A DNA stretch of 64,000 nucleotides, taken from positions 4,464,001 through 4,528,000 of the forward strand of contig BSBM01000442.1 in assembly GCA_027924585.1 (NCBI GenBank), read 5' to 3'. The stretch comes from Larix kaempferi. Its lineage: Eukaryota > Streptophyta > Pinopsida > Pinales > Pinaceae. The notes beneath the pieces were generated by a model. It saw nothing but the letters and a program-made list of their open reading frames with translations. It was not told the origin of the DNA and made no database searches. The position numbers and the translations under genes were made by a program. Shown here in pieces: positions 46,580 to 57,523 of this stretch (the first letter of the stretch is position 1; the number at the start of each line of letters is the position of its first letter).

Positions 46580-47182
46580 TGTTAAATTTTCAGAATTTAC
46601 TTCAATCTGATCTAGGATCTTAACTGAGAGAACAACATGTACAGCAAATCTACAGTATATCAATCATGGACACAATAATGCAAGTACATAAGAGACACAG
46701 AGTTTACTTGGGGAAAACCATAAAGGTGAAAAACCCCAATAACTTCCTCAGAGATAGATAGAGCAATGATACAACTAGAATACAAGAGATAGTCTTCTTC
46801 TAGCAGCAGAGCCTCCTCCTCCACAAGTGCGCCACTCTCCTATGTGTGAGTGAGAGAAATAGAATGTGTAAAATGAGAGAGACACACTCTCTATTTATAC
46901 ACTAACTTGACTTGACCTTTACTGAACTAGGTCGGCCTCAACTTGACCACTTAACATAATGCTGACTGGGCCGACCCCCACTAGGGTGGTCTAATAACCC
47001 TTTGACCCACATGACTTATACAGGGCCGACCCCAACAAGGTAGTCTAATAACCCATCAAGTATAAGTTACAACACTTACAATATAAATTATGACACTTCC
47101 ATATAGAGCAATAATAACATCTCTATAGGAAGACAATATACATATATGTGAAATACATTCCGAAGTTACATATACATCAACA
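46580..47182 (-). repeat. Copia-2 3' LTR
   Basis: 603 bp; on the - strand it starts TGTTGATG and ends ATTTAACA. It is followed on the + strand by CTCCCTCTT, the complement of the polypurine tract (47,183-47,191). Confidence 0.9.
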
Positions 47183-47449
47183 CTCCCTCTTAACTAGGAA
47201 GGTATTTCTCGACACAACTCTTCTAGCACAAGTCATCTTCTCTGGATCATCGTCACTGCTACTGCTATCTCAATCAATCTCTGAATCTACTCGTCATAGG
47301 AAGTTCTACAGAGCCAGTCCTTTTTCATACTGGATGTAAGCCCACCACCTATAGGTCTTCATCATCACTAACCATACTGTGGAAATCTCAGGACTTATTA
47401 TGTGTGTCACAAAACCTTAAAAGAGTCTCTTGACTAGCAAGAACCCTAA

Positions 47450-48005
47450 AGAGCATCTGAGGCCTTTTTCATCCTATCCAGATCTCCAGGAATTATTACA
47501 TGTGACCCCACCACAAAACCTTGAAAGAGGATCCCAGGACTGATTACAAGCACAAGGCTCAACCTATCGGATCTCCCAGGGCACAAATTACATGTGGTCA
47601 CCATAAAACCTCGAAAGAGCATCCCAAGACTGATTACGAGCACAAGGATCAACCTATCGGATCTCCCAGGGAACAAATTACATGTGATCATGGCAAAACC
47701 TCGAAAGAGCATCCCAGGACTGATTACGAGCACACGGCTCAACCTATCGGATCTCCCAGGGCACAAATTACATGCCATAAGACAAAACCTCGAAAGAGCA
47801 TCTGCCAGATATCCTAGGGCACAAATTACATGCCATAGGAAAAACCTCGAAAGACTATCTGCAGATCTCCCAGGGCACAAATTATATGTCCTCCCAAGCA
47901 AAACCTCGAAAGAGCATTTGCCAGATATCCCAGGGTACAAATTACATGCCATAGGCAAAACCTCGAAAGACTATCTGCAAATCTCCCAAGGCACAAATTA
48001 CATGC
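47450..48005. repeat. Copia-2 minisatellite array 1
   Basis: Repeats of CCCAGGGCACAAATTACATG and AAAACCTCGAAAGAGCAT. The left three units are longer (about 85 bp) through an added ACTGATTACGAGCACAAGG block, unlike Copia-1, so the array evolved separately in each lineage. Confidence 0.85.
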
Positions 48006-48054
48006 TTATCTGCACAACCTATTCCACGGCCACAGAGTATCAAACTAATACTCA

Positions 48055-48680
48055 CCATACATCATCCTAATGTACACATGATCATCCTGATCATCCTGAC
48101 TGCAACACCCTGTTGCATGTCATCTGGAACAACATCCTGAAGCTCGTCATCCATGATCATCCTGATCATACAATGCATCTACCTGATGCATACCAAGTAT
48201 CTACCTGATACATATCATCATACATGATCCACCTGATCATACAGTGTATCCACCTGATACAAATACAAATACATGATATATATCACCATACATGATCCAC
48301 CTGATCATACAATGCATCTACCTGATGCATACCAAGTATCTACCTGATACATATCATCATACATGATCCACCTGATCATACAGTGTATCCACCTGATACA
48401 AATACAAATACATGATACATATCACCATACATGATCCACCTGATCATACAATGTATCCGCCTGATACATATACAGATACATGGTCCAAGCATCCAACATG
48501 ATGCATATACAAAATACATACAAATGATCCAACCGATCATATCCAGCATCCAACATGATGTGTACATACATATACATATAAATGATCCAACTGATCATAT
48601 CCAACATCCAACATGATTCGTACATATATAAATGATCCAACTGATCATATCCAACATCCAACATGATGCGTATATAGAGC
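48055..48680. repeat. Copia-2 minisatellite array 2
   Basis: Repeats of ATGATCCACCTGATCATAC and TATCTACCTGATACATATC type, including a nearly exact duplication of about 120 bp (from about 48,160 and 48,290). Each unit is rich in TGATCA palindromes, as in Copia-1. Confidence 0.8.
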
Positions 48681-48784
48681 AGTAACTGGAGCATCATCTT
48701 GATGCTCATCATGCAGTGCTTACATCCACAGCCATGTGAAGGATCCTCCTTCCAACATGCTTGGAATGGCTTCTGCAAATGTGT

Positions 48785-49660
48785 CCATCACTTCTTCCTC
48801 AAAGTGTCATCAATCTGAAGAACACCAAGCCTCTCCCTAAAGTACTCGAACTTAACCCTGGCTAGTGGCTTCGTCAGCACATTTGCAATCTACTCATTCG
48901 TCACAATGTACAGGAGCTTCACAGCTCCTCTCTGCACCATATCCCTGATATAGTGATATTTGATCTCTATGTGTTTCGACATGTCATGAAACACTGGGTT
49001 CTCGGATAGCTTCACACAACTCTGGTTATCACAAAAGATACCAGTAGCATCCAACAGGAGATCAAATAACTCAGACAGTAGCTTTCGTAGCCATACTGCC
49101 TCACAACTAGCTGAATGGGTTGCAACATACTCTGCCTCATCTGTACTCAGTGCTACGCAGGACTGCTTCCTACTGAACCAAGAGATCACACCTGATCCCA
49201 TACTAAAGCAGCACCCAAATGTGCTCTTCCTATCTGCAGCACTGCCTACCCAATCTGAATGAACATAACCCTATAGGTTAAATTTTTGATTCGCTTCATA
49301 CTTGAGCCCATAATCCACTGTCCCTTTCAGGTACCTCAGAATATGCTTTATAGCAACCAGATGAACACTCCTCGGATTTTTCAGCAATTGACTCAATGTG
49401 TTCACCGCAAAGCAAATATCTGGTCTCATGTTCATCAGGTACATCAAGGACCCAATCATCTGACGACACATAGTGACATCAACTGGTTCAGATGAAGCAT
49501 CACACAGAAGCTTCAGGTTCGATGCCATAGCCTCGCAGTCCATCATCCCGAACCTCTTCAGGATCTCTACTGCATACTTCCCTTGTCCAAGGAAGATTCC
49601 ATCTGCACTCTGCCACACCTCCATACCTAGAAAGTGGTGCATCATACCCAAGTTCTGCAC
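48785..49660 (-). pseudogene. Copia-2 RT C-terminus and RNase H (broken)
   Basis: The frame 49,271-49,660 has MHHFLGMEVW, QGKYAVEILKRFGMMDCEAM and LRYLKGTVDYGLKYE; the frame 48,890-49,201 has SCVALSTDEAEYVA, DNQSCVKLSENPV and HIEIKYHYIRDMVQRGAVK. A frameshift lies between them in the YVDSDW region. It matches Copia-1 at 7818-8680 closely. The RT polymerase motif is absent, because the sequence jumps from LKTAFL-type sequence to the MHHFLG region. Confidence 0.85.
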
Positions 49661-49960
49661 ATATATGACTCCTTGTCATGTGTCTCAGAACCAAGTGGCT
49701 GCTTCACATACACTTCTTCTTCAACTACACCATTCAAGAAAGCTGTCTTGAAATCCATCTGGTGTATCTTCTATTTCATCACTTTTATATTTCTCTATGC
49801 TGCCATCTGCAACATGCTTGATCTTGATAGATCCATATGGAAGTCATAACAAACTTCCCTTCAGGTCTTGGGACTACATCCCAAACATCATTCTTCATGA
49901 TCGACGGATCATGACATTCTTCCCATATCCTAGGAACTTCAATATCTTCAATAGATAATT
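49661..49960 (-). pseudogene. Copia-2 reverse transcriptase N-terminal fragment
   Basis: Shifted frames give the NDVWDVVP region, the IKHVADGSIE region, then HQMDFKTAFLNGVVEEEVYV and KQPLGSETHDKES, where Copia-1 has lost the last part. As in Copia-1, the stretch that should lie between SIEKYK and the HQMD motif is gone, so that deletion predates both insertions. Confidence 0.75.
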
Positions 49961-50449
49961 TTGTTGCTGAACAAATGTTGTAGTTCTTCTTTTGTAGGTG
50001 ATGGCATACGATCTTTCCTACACAACAAGTTAAATTGCATGATTAGAAAACATCTCATAGTTTTCAGAACAAATTCTTACACATAAAGAAATATGTCATA
50101 CAATCATGCAATTATCTTAGCCAATGCTTCACTACAACATTTATCCATATCCCGTAACTTTCTAGATGCCTTCCAATCTCTACCAGAACATTGTTAATAG
50201 TGTGCACAACTCCCAACATGTCAGCAAAGAGGTTTCATTCTAGATAAGTAGCAATGGAATGTTGTACAATGCCATAGGCCACTTACCCATGCATATTAGT
50301 AGTATACTGTTCATCAATGCAACTATTCTAATATGCATAATCCACAACCTAATTCTAGGAACATCAGTATATACATTATTGAATAGTATTATTTAAACAA
50401 TAAAATATGCAAGTAATGACAATTCGAATACTTATCTTTGTTTGTTTGT

Positions 50450-50600
50450 TGGGTTGACTCCCTCTCAGTCTTTGCTTCTTTTTTGCAACTCCATTCTTAT
50501 GTGGATTGTGAGAAGTGGTCAACTCCCTCTGAATATCTGCATCCTTGCATAAACTACTGAAGTGTGCTCCTTTGCTTTCTTGCAGGAACAACTAGAGTGT
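50450..50600 (-). pseudogene. Copia-2 integrase scrap
   Basis: On the - strand FLQESKGAHFSSLCKDADIQ, then RELTTSHNPHKNGVAKKK, the segment around the catalytic Glu of Copia integrase, where the family usually has a GVAER-type string. Nothing else of integrase is recognisable; 5' neighbour is the non-coding leader. Confidence 0.7.
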
Positions 50601-52815
50601 GCTCCCTCTTGATCTTTGCTTCCTGGATTACCTGTCCTTGAACTTACATCCATCCTTAATCACTATGCATGCTTATTAGTATCATCATTGTGTTATCCTT
50701 GAGGTCTCATACATAATCACACATTTATTAGTATAATCTTAATAATATCAAAACACAATAATCTTAAACATGTATATTCATGATCATTCATAGATAATAA
50801 ACATTAGTATTCAAGGTTTCAAGGAAGTCTTCTTTTACTCATACATATTCTTATTTGATCATAGGACTCTTCTGGTTAGTTGAATCATCAATCAAGATAA
50901 GAGATATAATATGCATAAAACCCATGATTATTCAAACCTATACCTTCATGATTCTTCTGGTTAGTCATATCATCAATTATGGTAAGAAACATAATATGCA
51001 TACAACCATGATTATTCAAACCTATGACTTCATGAATAATCATTGTCAACAACACAACAGTATAAGATCCTAACACAAGGTAGGATTCTAGCTTGATATA
51101 GGAAAAACATACTTGGATTAGCATGCTAGCTAGTTATGTCTAACATACCCACATAATGTCTTCTGGTTCTCTTCAGTGACTTGTGCTAGTAACCTGCATG
51201 TCTCATAAGTTAACCATTGTAGAACCAAGTTATACATACCTCAAAAGTAGATCTTCTATGTGATCCATGACAATGGATGAATCTTTGTCTTCATGTCACC
51301 ATGAGCATATGTTCTTGAAGTAGAACATGATTTGACTTTCTTGGTGTACCTTTTGTGTTAGAAAACAACATAAACCTCATACAACATCACAATGCATTAA
51401 TACAATCATAAGTGTCAAAACCTTAATCAATGAATATCTTCTATTAAGGTGATACGACAAGTCCAGTAATTAATCAAGATTGTACTGTAATGATATGAAG
51501 ACAAACATATGATAAAATTAACCATGAAACATACCTGTAAGCCATACCTGTCAAGATTGCTTGTAATCTTCTTATGGAAGGCCCTAGCCTCATCTCCCTC
51601 TGAAACAGGAACTTCTTCACTTATGCAGGTGACCAATCCATCTTCTTCTAGGATTAACCCAATCCACTTGATTTGCAAGAACTGGACTTGGAGCTGGATT
51701 AGGGTTTGTCAAAGAAACCCCAAAAATTCAAACTTTGAATTTCAAACTTCCGAAAGGATAGAAATATGCACCTTGATGCGCTGATCAAGTTGGTATATTC
51801 AGAATTTGAAAACTGCAAAGTTTCACCCCTTGAAATTGCCTTTTAGATTTCCAGATTCACTAGGGAGGACCCTGAATTAGGGTTTGAGTTTCCCGGAGCT
51901 TCACCCAAACAAAATATTTGATGCAAAACTCTAAGCTTCAATTTTTCTGAGGAGCTTCCAGCCGTGGTCACATATTTCCAAAATTCCAATTTTTGCAGAA
52001 GCCCTAATTTTCCATCTTTCCGATCGAAGTCCCGAACTGGGGTTTGATCAAGCCCGGCCTTCTGCCCAACCAAAAAATATGATCTTGGTCTCTAAATTTT
52101 GATTTTGATGAGTAGCATCCAGCCGTGGTCTCCGATTACAAAAATTCCAACTTTCTCCGAAGCCCTAAATTTCGGAAGCCATGAATGAAGGTACTCAAAA
52201 ATAATTCTGTTTTGACATAAATATGTACCTAATTGTTTCTGGTGTAACTCCGAACTTTTCGATCCACAGGGTCTGTAAATTTTTCTTGAGATAGCCCGAC
52301 CTGTTATCTTTCCATCTCGACAGGTCTGACCTCAATTGGATTCTCTGATAGAGAGTTAGGCCAAGTGTCGCAACGTGACCTATTTATGGGATAATACAGG
52401 AGAGCGAAATTGTATGGCATGCCACATGTCACTGGTTCAACTTCAGCCTCTGTAAAAGGTTTATGAGATAGTATAGTTTGTTTACTACCTGTCAATTTTT
52501 ACTAAATTTCATTTGGAGCTTCTTAGCCCAAGTTATGACCTTTTTCCCAAGGTCACCTGATTTTGACTCAGATCTGGAAGAGGCAGAAACCCTATATTGT
52601 ACAGATCATAAATCACAAAGTACAATGAATTAGAGGTTTTCCTTTGGACACAAGGTACATGGGGATCTTATATTCGACCTGTAAATGTTTTAGATCTGAA
52701 AAATTCTCCAAAACGGATTTATAGCGAAAGTGCTACGATGACTGGTTTTTGCTATACAAGCCCTAGCATCGTAAGTGCAACAAGTGTCATACATGCCATA
52801 TCATGCCTTCTTTCA
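50601..52815 (-). other. Copia-2 leader
   Basis: Aligned along its length with the Copia-1 leader, including the pair of about 160-bp modules (about 51,890 and 52,050) but with only one 176-bp unit. No gag or protease is recognisable. It contains the exon-like segment at 51,530-51,690. Confidence 0.7.
51530..51690 (-). other. Exon-like open segment, Copia-2 copy
   Basis: The frame reads KWIGLILEEDGLVTCISEEV and KKITSNLDRYGLQ up to a GTATGTTT splice-donor-like site. It matches 10,795-10,945 in Copia-1 in frame and sequence. Function unknown. Confidence 0.35.
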
Positions 52816-52832
52816 GGCTAGCTCTGATACCA
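52816..52832 (-). other. Copia-2 primer-binding site
   Basis: The - strand reads TGGTATCAGAGCTAGCC, identical to Copia-1, directly after the LTR. Confidence 0.9.
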
Positions 52833-53435
52833 TGTTAAATTTTCAGAATTTACTTCAATATGATCTAGGATCTTAACTGAGAGAACAATATGTACAGCAA
52901 ATATACAGCATATCAAGCATGGACACAATAATGCAAGTACACAAGAGACACAGAGTTTACTTGGGGAAAACCATAAAGGTGAAAAACCCCAATGACTTCC
53001 TCAGAGATAGATAGAGCAATGATACAACCAGAATACAAGAGATAGTCTTCTCCTAGCAGCAGAGCCTCCTCCTCCACAAGTGCGCCACTCTCCTAAGTGT
53101 GAGTGAGAGAAATAGAATGTGTAAAATGAGAGAGACACACTCTCTATTTATACACTAACTTGACTTGACCTTTATTGAACTAGGTCGGACTCAACTTGAC
53201 CACTTAACATAATGTTGACTGGGCTGACCTCCACTAGGGTGGTCTAATAACCCTTTGACACACATGACTTATACAGGGCTGACCCCAACAAGGTGGTCTA
53301 ATAACCCATCAAGTATAAGTTACGACACTTACAATATAAATGACGACACTTCCGTATAGAGGAATAATAACATCTCTATACGAATACAATATACATATGT
53401 GTGAAATACATTCTGAAGTTACATATACATCAACA
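52833..53435 (-). repeat. Copia-2 5' LTR
   Basis: 603 bp, about 95% identical to 46,580-47,182 by eye, followed by the duplication CCAAT. Confidence 0.9.
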
Positions 53436-53710
53436 CCAATGGTATGCTAGCTTGGCATGATTGTATTGCTTGGTATGCCTGATAAACCCACTGCAAGTTG
53501 GCTTAGCATGATCAACTAGTCTAGTGTGCTAGATAAACCCAATTGTATGCTGGTTTGGCATGACCCCGCTGTTGGTATGATTGATAAACCCAACTGGAAG
53601 TTGGATTAGCATGAACAGTATGTTCCTGAATGCTTGATAAACCGACTGTAGGTTGGCTTAGCATGGGTAGGTGCCCTGGAATGCTTGATAAACCCAACTA
53701 TAGATTGGCT
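53436..53710. repeat. Minisatellite with TGATAAACCCA cores, right of Copia-2
   Basis: Continues the array of 46,440-46,579: cores at about 53,480, 53,530, 53,580, 53,635 and 53,685, with period about 50 bp. Confidence 0.8.
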
Positions 53711-54469
53711 TAGCATTGGGATGGAACCTTGACTGTGAGAGAACCTAATATCCCTCCTTAGTTGATACACAACCCAACTCGGGGGTGATCTCTCAGCTGA
53801 AAGAGTACAGTTTGGATAGAGATCTAAGGTTGGGAGGAACATTGCTCTCACTTAGCCAGTTGATTTGGAAATTGAAAGATAAGTACTTCTGGTTATGTTA
53901 AATGATGGTGTTTCATTGTTATGAAATAGTTGTTTATGTTCAATTGTGGAATTGTGGAATGCATGTTTAAATGAATTTTACTAACAAGAAGTCATGTGCA
54001 GGCCTGAGTAAAAGGCTGAGTTCATTTTTATATGTATGTCATTGTATTGCATGAGTTTAATGCATTATCAGTCTTGCATGTGATAGATGTATTTGTTAAA
54101 GCTAATCTTATGCATTTTCACATGTTATGATTCGTTTTATTAACGTGGAAATGAGTTGTATGCTTACATATGATCGTTGGGGAGGAGGGGAGTGCCTTGG
54201 AAATGTTTCAGAACCCCTCTGTGGCTTAGGTGGAAGGGAAGATCATGGCAGGAAGAAGGTCAAAGTCCTTTTTTTGGTAGATTTATGGACATAAATTAAG
54301 TGGGTAATTTGACATGGTAGGAATGCTCAGATGGGGCATGGATTTCACCATTGGATAGAGCTCTCCAAGAGCTTTCCAATGGTACCAACCTTTTCTCATT
54401 TGGACCAAGGATGGGAAAGTTATTCCCCTTAGAAGATTGTGTGGAAAGTTACTATTGCAGGGGTATGGT

Positions 54470-54765
54470 CCTGCATGCCCGCATATGCAATGAGGATTAC
54501 GGATTGCGGAAACATGGAAGTCAAAGTTATGTTTTGGACTTCCGCACTTTCGCATCCGCAATTGCAGATTGCGGATTGCAGAAGTGACCTTTTTCGGAGG
54601 TTGGAGTTCGACATTCTGCACTTCCACATCCGCATTTGCGGATTGCGGATTGCAGAAAGGTAAGATTTCTGGTTATGAAGTTTTGCACTTCCGCATCCAC
54701 AATTGTGGATTGCATATTGGGGGTTGTGGATTGCGGATTCACAGTTGTGGGTTGCGGATCTGAGT
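54470..54765. repeat. Tandem imperfect palindromes in the chromovirus LTR
   Basis: About three to four units contain ACTTCCGCATCCGCAATTG followed by CAGATTGCGGATTGCAGAAG, two halves that are nearly reverse complements of each other. Further GGATTGCGGATT runs follow to 54,765. The block lies about 100 bp before the LTR end, so it would fall in the transcribed R/U5 region and could fold into strong hairpins. Confidence 0.75.
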
Positions 54766-54862
54766 CATTTCAACTATGTGTGTGTATTCAATCGAATTTG
54801 GATGAAAAAATATGTATCAGGGTCTCCTAGGGCCTAAGGAGGTCAGTGGGGACGTGACAGAG

Positions 54863-54874
54863 TGGTATCAGAGC
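54863..54874 (+). other. Chromovirus primer-binding site
   Basis: TGGTATCAGAGC lies three bases (GAG) after the LTR end, the initiator tRNA-Met site used by chromoviruses. Confidence 0.9.
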
Positions 54875-55239
54875 TTCAGTTTTCGACGTCGAGAGCTGTT
54901 TGGGCTAGATAATGCATGAATTGTGGCTAAGAGAGGTGCCCATGCCATGGTTTTGATGAACTTATTTGATTAATTGATTGATCAAATGAATAGTTCCAGG
55001 TTTGAATGGGTATGATAGAGTTTATTTGCATGCTTGTGATGTCTAATAGAATGTCTCTGATATGCACATAGATAGCAACAACTGTAAGATGGATCATATC
55101 ACAGGGCAGCACATAGAATGATGTAAGAATGGTCAATTTTAATGATGTGCAAGACCCGTTTGGACCAGAAGATGATGTGCTGGGTGAGAATGTGCAAGAA
55201 GCACATACATAGTCCAATTTTGATGGAAGAAGGGAGCAA

Positions 55240-55926
55240 GTGACGCCCCCAAACTTGGCCGAGACTATGGTAAGATTTAACGAGCGGATGATGAACGCGC
55301 AACAAGAACAACATCAACTCAGTGCGTCCATTTTGCAGAGTCTTATGGACTTGCAGCAAAGCATTACCAATGGTTCTAACCTGAGCCATGAAAGCCGAGA
55401 GGAAAGAAATGCAGAAAGTCAGTCTAGGGGCCGTTCTATGAGTAGAACTTCAAGCCCTAGAAGGGGTTCTGTGAGCAGAAGGCACATAACACCCTCTCCT
55501 AAGTTTTCTTCTAGTAGGTCAGATGATTCTAATGGTTCTCAGGGGATCCCAAGACGCACTTCCAGCAAGAGTAAGGGAAGAAAGAAGCACAGAGGTATTC
55601 TGCAGGGTGAGATTAGGAAGGCAAGGCCTCCCACTTTTGCTGGTGAAAGCAAAGAAGGTCAAGAAGAAGAGGCATGGCTTCTTGGAATGAAGAAGTACTT
55701 CAGAATGCATGAATATTCAGAGAATGAAAAGGCTAAGGTTGCTATTTATAACCTTAGTGGAAGAGCTTCTATTTTGTAGGATCACCTCATGCAAGTGAAA
55801 GGAATCAGTGAAAGAAGAGTCAGTTGGGAAAAGTTTCAAAGATATTTCCAGGAGCAGTACATATCAGCTAGGTATTATGATATCAAAAGAAAAGAGTTCA
55901 ATGAAATCAGACTAGGACATAACTGG
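55240..55926 (+). pseudogene. Chromovirus gag (truncated, broken)
   Basis: The frame 55,240-55,779 (179 codons) begins MTPPNLAETMVRFNERMMNA, has an Arg/Ser-rich middle (RSMSRTSSPRRGSVSRR) and the capsid start KARPPTFAGESKEGQEEEAW. After a TAG at 55,777, where CAG fits, it continues with SWEKFQRYFQEQYISARYYD and KRKEFNEIRLG, the standard chromovirus capsid motif. It stops at 55,926, where a - strand Athila-like element begins. It lies about 370 bp after the primer-binding site, as usual. Confidence 0.85.
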
Positions 55927-57290
55927 TGAGCTCTGAGAATGGATGCCTAATGAGGGCAACTAGACTAGGAGCCTACTTTAATTATCAACCTGGGGGACGT
56001 ACAAATTTCATAGGTGTCTGCACTATATGTGCTCTTATAGGATAGTCTTTGTTGTGGTTGGGTGTTGGTATCAGTGTTTAAGGTTTTCCTAAAAGAAATC
56101 AAATAAGCTGGAAAAGGATTGCCTAATCTATGGCTGAAAGATGCCCATGCTAAGAAGTTCAAGTAGTGAGGACAGTAAATCTATATTAAAGAATTTAAAT
56201 GCTGAAAAAAAAAATGTTCCTAAGAATTGACTTGGTGAAAAGAATAGAGAATTTAGACTATGGAAGTGAATACCGAAGACATAGCAGATCTATTCTAAAA
56301 AATGGATCTTTAATCTAAGAAATAATTACTGTAAATCAAATGCATAAAACTGGAAGTCTGGTCTAACCTATTCAATTGCCAAAACCAAGTTCATAATACT
56401 ATTATCTAATGCTATGAAGTAATCAAAATTTCAAGAAGTGAATATCATTAATTAACCACAATATTGAAAGTAGCGATCTCTATGAGCAACCATAATAATG
56501 AGAGAGTGCCTAAGCTTTAAGATCTGGATCATTGTTCAAAAGCAATGTAAGTACAGAAGGAATTAGATGCTTAGTATATGCTTTGGAAGAATGTTGTTAC
56601 AGGACTACTGAAACAGTGTTACTGAACTACATAATGCGTGATAAACGACTACGGAATCAGACTAGTCGCATTACTACATAAATCAAATCATACTAGTTGG
56701 TGCCATTCAATTGCATTAATGTGTAATATATATTTCAATCAATGTAAAACGCATAATGAAAAAAAATACCTGAACAGTAAGATCTCTTGAATTACATGTT
56801 GGAGGGGCCCTCTCCAACCCGTACTTAGGAGTGAAAGAAACTTATCGACCCCAAATTGAAAGCAACATCAAATCTTTAATTAACATAGCAACTTCATAGT
56901 TTGACAAAAAGTTTGTAACTCAGAGTATCTCGACAGTATAAAAACGTAACCAATGATTCTCAAAAATGAAAATAGGATCCTTTCGCTAGCCAAGAGGCCC
57001 ATATATATATGCCTCTAATGCTTAACCTAACTTCTATGTCTAATTTCCAATTCTGTTTGAACAGGTGTTCTCGCTAGAAATTAGGAAAAAGGCGCTGAGT
57101 TTTGCATGAGCTTTCTAGTCCACTGCTTGATCTGCATGGGTGTCCTTTAGTGTACCTAGAGCTGCTCAATCATACTCGATTTTCACATAATTAGTTCATT
57201 GAACACGCATTTAAACATACAAGAATAATCTTTAAAACAACTTCATTAAATAATCAAGGTAAATCATTTCTCCCACAAAACAAGTGTATT
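55927..57290 (-). repeat. Candidate 3' LTR of the Athila-like element
   Basis: Non-coding block between the truncated chromovirus gag and the extra ORF. A TATA-like run (about 57,000-57,010) reads correctly on the - strand. The right boundary and polypurine tract are not resolved, and no second LTR is in the window. Confidence 0.35.
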
Positions 57291-57523
57291 TCTTCACCCT
57301 TTCTTGTGTTTTTGTTGTGGGGAAGGGCTATCAGATACCTGTATCTTGGACTCATCATTCTCCCACATACTTGAAGGATTCACCCATCCTTGGGTGACAA
57401 ATTCAGCTCATCGATGACCTCTTTGATGCCCCATGCTACTACCCTGGGGGTCCCTGCCTGCCTGTGATAGCCCAAGGTCTAATCCTCCCTGACCCATGCT
57501 TCTGTCTCTTCTTCTTCATTGAT

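Larger units (their letters stand above)
46580..53435 (-). mobile_element. Copia-2: second member of the reduced Copia family
   Basis: A 6856-bp element with two 603-bp LTRs and the perfect 5-bp duplication CCAAT (46,575-46,579 and 53,436-53,440). It has the same primer-binding site, polypurine tract, domain remnants, leader and two minisatellite arrays as Copia-1, in the same order. Gag and protease are missing here too. The two LTRs differ at about 27 of 603 sites by eye (about 4.5%), so it inserted long before Copia-1. The target was a minisatellite in a chromovirus LTR. Confidence 0.9.
44978..54859 (+). repeat. Very long chromovirus 5' LTR, interrupted by Copia-2
   Basis: The right end GGGGACGTGACA is followed by GAG and a primer-binding site, so an LTR ends at 54,859. 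The left end is placed at about 44,978, where TCTAATAACCC resembles the TGTAATACCC start of the related LTR at 29,682. Without Copia-2 and its duplication the LTR is about 3.0 kb, about twice the related one. Extra length comes partly from minisatellites (46,440-46,579 with 53,436-53,710, and 54,470-54,765). The left boundary is uncertain by tens of bases. Confidence 0.65.

Noticed and set aside
54283-54830. Several overlapping frames on both strands
   Set aside because: They are produced by the palindromic tandem repeat at 54,470-54,765, which reads similarly on both strands.
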